This document shows positions 5,956 to 6,471 of a stretch of DNA of 6,471 nucleotides, piece after piece. The stretch spans positions 1-6,471 of the forward strand of contig DASPXS010000254.1 in the NCBI GenBank assembly GCA_035637175.1, written 5' to 3'. Position 1 is the first letter of the stretch; every line of letters starts with the position of its first letter. This stretch comes from AV2 sp035637175 (GTDB lineage: Bacteria > Verrucomicrobiota > Verrucomicrobiia > Limisphaerales > AV2). The position numbers and the translations under genes were made by a program. The notes under the pieces were generated by a model that did no database searches, was not told the origin of the DNA, and worked only from the letters and a program-made list of their open reading frames with translations.

Positions 5956-6330
5956 TTAAGCGGCTGCTTCGACGGGCGAAGCGTCCGCGGGAATTTGTTT
6001 GCCGGCGCGGCTCATCCTGTGGCCGATGCCGGGCATGGGCCGTGCCTTGAGCAGCACATTCCAGTAAATCCATCGGAAGGCGAGCTTGCCCAGGTGGTTC
6101 ACCCGCGACTCCTTCAACAACGAAAACGGTCCGAGGCCGGGGAGCGGATAGGTGCCCTGCACCGGCTGCACATCGTAATTGAAATCGAGCAGGAAGGCCT
6201 TGCGGTGCCCCGACTCGATGAAGCAGTTCGCGTGACCGTCGAAATCGGCTCCCAACGGCTCGCTGTTGATGTAGTGCAGAATGTTTTTGGCGAGCACCTC
6301 GGATTCGAAATGCGCCACCGAACCGGCCTT
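5956..6330 (-). pseudogene. SQR-like FAD-dependent oxidoreductase, C-terminal part only, cut by an insertion
   Basis: This frame encodes 124 residues that match the C-terminus of sulfide:quinone oxidoreductase-like pyridine nucleotide-disulfide oxidoreductases. KAGSVAHFESEVLAKNI corresponds to the FAD-contacting segment after the GDA-type motif, followed by FDGHANCFIESG, AFLLDFNYDVQPV, and a terminal segment PGLGPFSLLKESRVNHLGKL plus FRWIYWNVLL that is probably the membrane-attachment helices. The N-terminal FAD and NAD domains and catalytic cysteines, about two thirds of a normal protein of 380-430 residues, are absent. Upstream of Lys (codon 6328-6330) the frame reads IAIGT and reaches TAA at 6361-6363 without family similarity. 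A GTG at 6318 could be mis-annotated as the start of a 120-aa protein, but the homology extends upstream of it. The role would have been membrane sulfide oxidation feeding the two downstream carriers. The remaining 5' part may lie beyond the window, past the insertion. Confidence 0.8.
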
Positions 6331-6336
6331 AGTACC

Positions 6337-6374
6337 AATGGCAATAAATACAATGACGTATTATAGTTGCCATT
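6337..6374. repeat. Imperfect inverted repeat at the insertion end
   Basis: AATGGCAA (6337-6344) pairs with TTGCCATT (6367-6374). Inside it AATAC (6347-6351) pairs with GTATT (6358-6362), so the first 45 bp of the element can fold into one stem with an internal loop. Flanking ACC (6334-6336) and GGT (6377-6379) extend it with two unpaired bases. It may be part of the transposase-binding end. Confidence 0.65.
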
Positions 6375-6378
6375 ACGG

Positions 6379-6391
6379 TGGCGATTCGCCA
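6379..6391. repeat. Small palindrome TGGCGA-T-TCGCCA
   Basis: TGGCGA and TCGCCA are perfect 6-bp arms around one base, between the end hairpin and the transposase start. It could be an additional protein-binding site of the element or a small hairpin in the transposase leader. Confidence 0.5.
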
Positions 6392-6397
6392 AGCTTT

Positions 6398-6417
6398 CCT
6401 CGCTCATATGAGCGAGG
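6398..6417. repeat. Perfect 20-bp palindrome before the transposase start
   Basis: CCTCGCTCAT at 6398-6407 is followed directly by its reverse complement ATGAGCGAGG. It ends 2 bp before the ATG at 6420 and contains an in-frame upstream ATG at 6408. It also places GAGG near the start codon, so as RNA it could hide the ribosome site; autoregulation of transposase is an inference. Confidence 0.75.
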
Positions 6418-6419
6418 CC

Positions 6420-6471
6420 ATGCCGCGAATAAGCCCATACACTATCCAACTCAACCATGCAGAAAAGTCGT
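6420..6471 (+). CDS. IS630-family transposase, N-terminal fragment (runs off the right edge)
   Basis: The plus-strand frame from the ATG at 6420 gives MPRISPYTIQLNHAEKS before the window ends. The pattern PR.SPYTIQL...E is typical of the start of IS630-family transposases, whose N-terminal part is a helix-turn-helix DNA-binding domain; the DDE catalytic domain would lie outside the window. An in-frame ATG at 6408 would add MSEA, and a GTG at 6378 is also in frame, with a stop at 6354-6356. Only 17 residues are visible, so the family call rests on a short match from memory plus the TA junction. It reads in the opposite direction to the SQR-like gene it interrupts. Confidence 0.5.
   Translation, partial: MPRISPYTIQLNHAEKS

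Larger units (their letters stand above)
6330..6471 (+). mobile_element. Left end of a probable IS630-family insertion sequence (continues past the window)
   Basis: At 6330-6331 the DNA changes abruptly from the SQR-like coding sequence to AT-richer sequence. The junction is a TA, the dinucleotide that IS630/Tc1-mariner elements target and duplicate. The element side holds several inverted repeats (6337-6374, 6379-6391, 6398-6417) and then a plus-strand reading frame resembling an IS630 transposase start. Only one end is present, so the matching terminal repeat and second TA cannot be checked. The boundary could be a base or two either way. Confidence 0.55.

Noticed and set aside
5936..6073. 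N-terminal extension of the DsrC/TusE gene to an ATG near 6073
   Set aside because: It would overlap the SQR-like gene by more than 100 bp, add Arg-rich sequence foreign to the family, and ignore the GGAG-supported start at 5935.
5956..6318. A 120-residue intact gene starting at the GTG at 6318
   Set aside because: Family similarity continues upstream of the GTG (KAGS), no Shine-Dalgarno precedes it, and the product would lack the FAD domain. It is better read as a truncated SQR-like gene.
6456..6471. IS3-type OrfA start (MQKSR) in another plus-strand frame
   Set aside because: It offers only five residues. The frame from 6420 (SPYTIQL...E) gives a longer and better match to IS630 transposases, and the TA junction agrees with that family.

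Overview
The window looks like a GC-rich bacterial chromosome, most likely from the Verrucomicrobiota (Limisphaerales/Pedosphaera-like). Three things suggest this: the dispersed GACGAAT-type repeats at 121-239, whose translation gives FGFRHS-like repeats at protein N-termini; a second G-rich interspersed repeat at 4936-5041; and a secreted protein of a type I associate with that phylum. The assignment is inference from remembered sequence style and was not searched.

Layout. On the left edge (1-197, minus) is the start of a secreted protein whose first residues are encoded by a palindromic repeat cluster. Upstream of it, also on the minus strand, is a full-length YjhG/YagF-type D-xylonate dehydratase (258-2246), the best-identified gene here. 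A 137-bp divergent spacer separates it from a plus-strand DUF4184 membrane protein (2384-3154). Convergent to that is a 528-residue secreted protein of unrecognised, possibly TIM-barrel glycoside-hydrolase-like type (3219-4805, minus). A spacer of about 300 bp with repeats follows.

The right quarter is a minus-strand sulfur-metabolism operon, in transcription order: an SQR-like FAD oxidoreductase (only its last 124 codons, 5956-6330), a DsrC/TusE-family sulfur carrier (5621-5935), and a DsrE2-like sulfurtransferase (5105-5605). The genes are 20 and 15 bp apart and the last two have good Shine-Dalgarno sites. The likely logic is sulfide or sulfane sulfur oxidation at the membrane by the SQR-like protein, with persulfide sulfur relayed through DsrE2 and the single-cysteine DsrC/TusE protein.

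The SQR-like reading frame stops matching its family at a TA dinucleotide (6330-6331). From there to the window end the DNA is more AT-rich, full of inverted repeats, and opens a plus-strand frame whose first residues resemble IS630-family transposases. The simplest reading is an IS630-type insertion that split the first gene of the operon. No new defence or mobile system was found. The most notable points are the disrupted operon, the single-Cys DsrC protein, and the use of a dispersed repeat as the start of a secreted gene.
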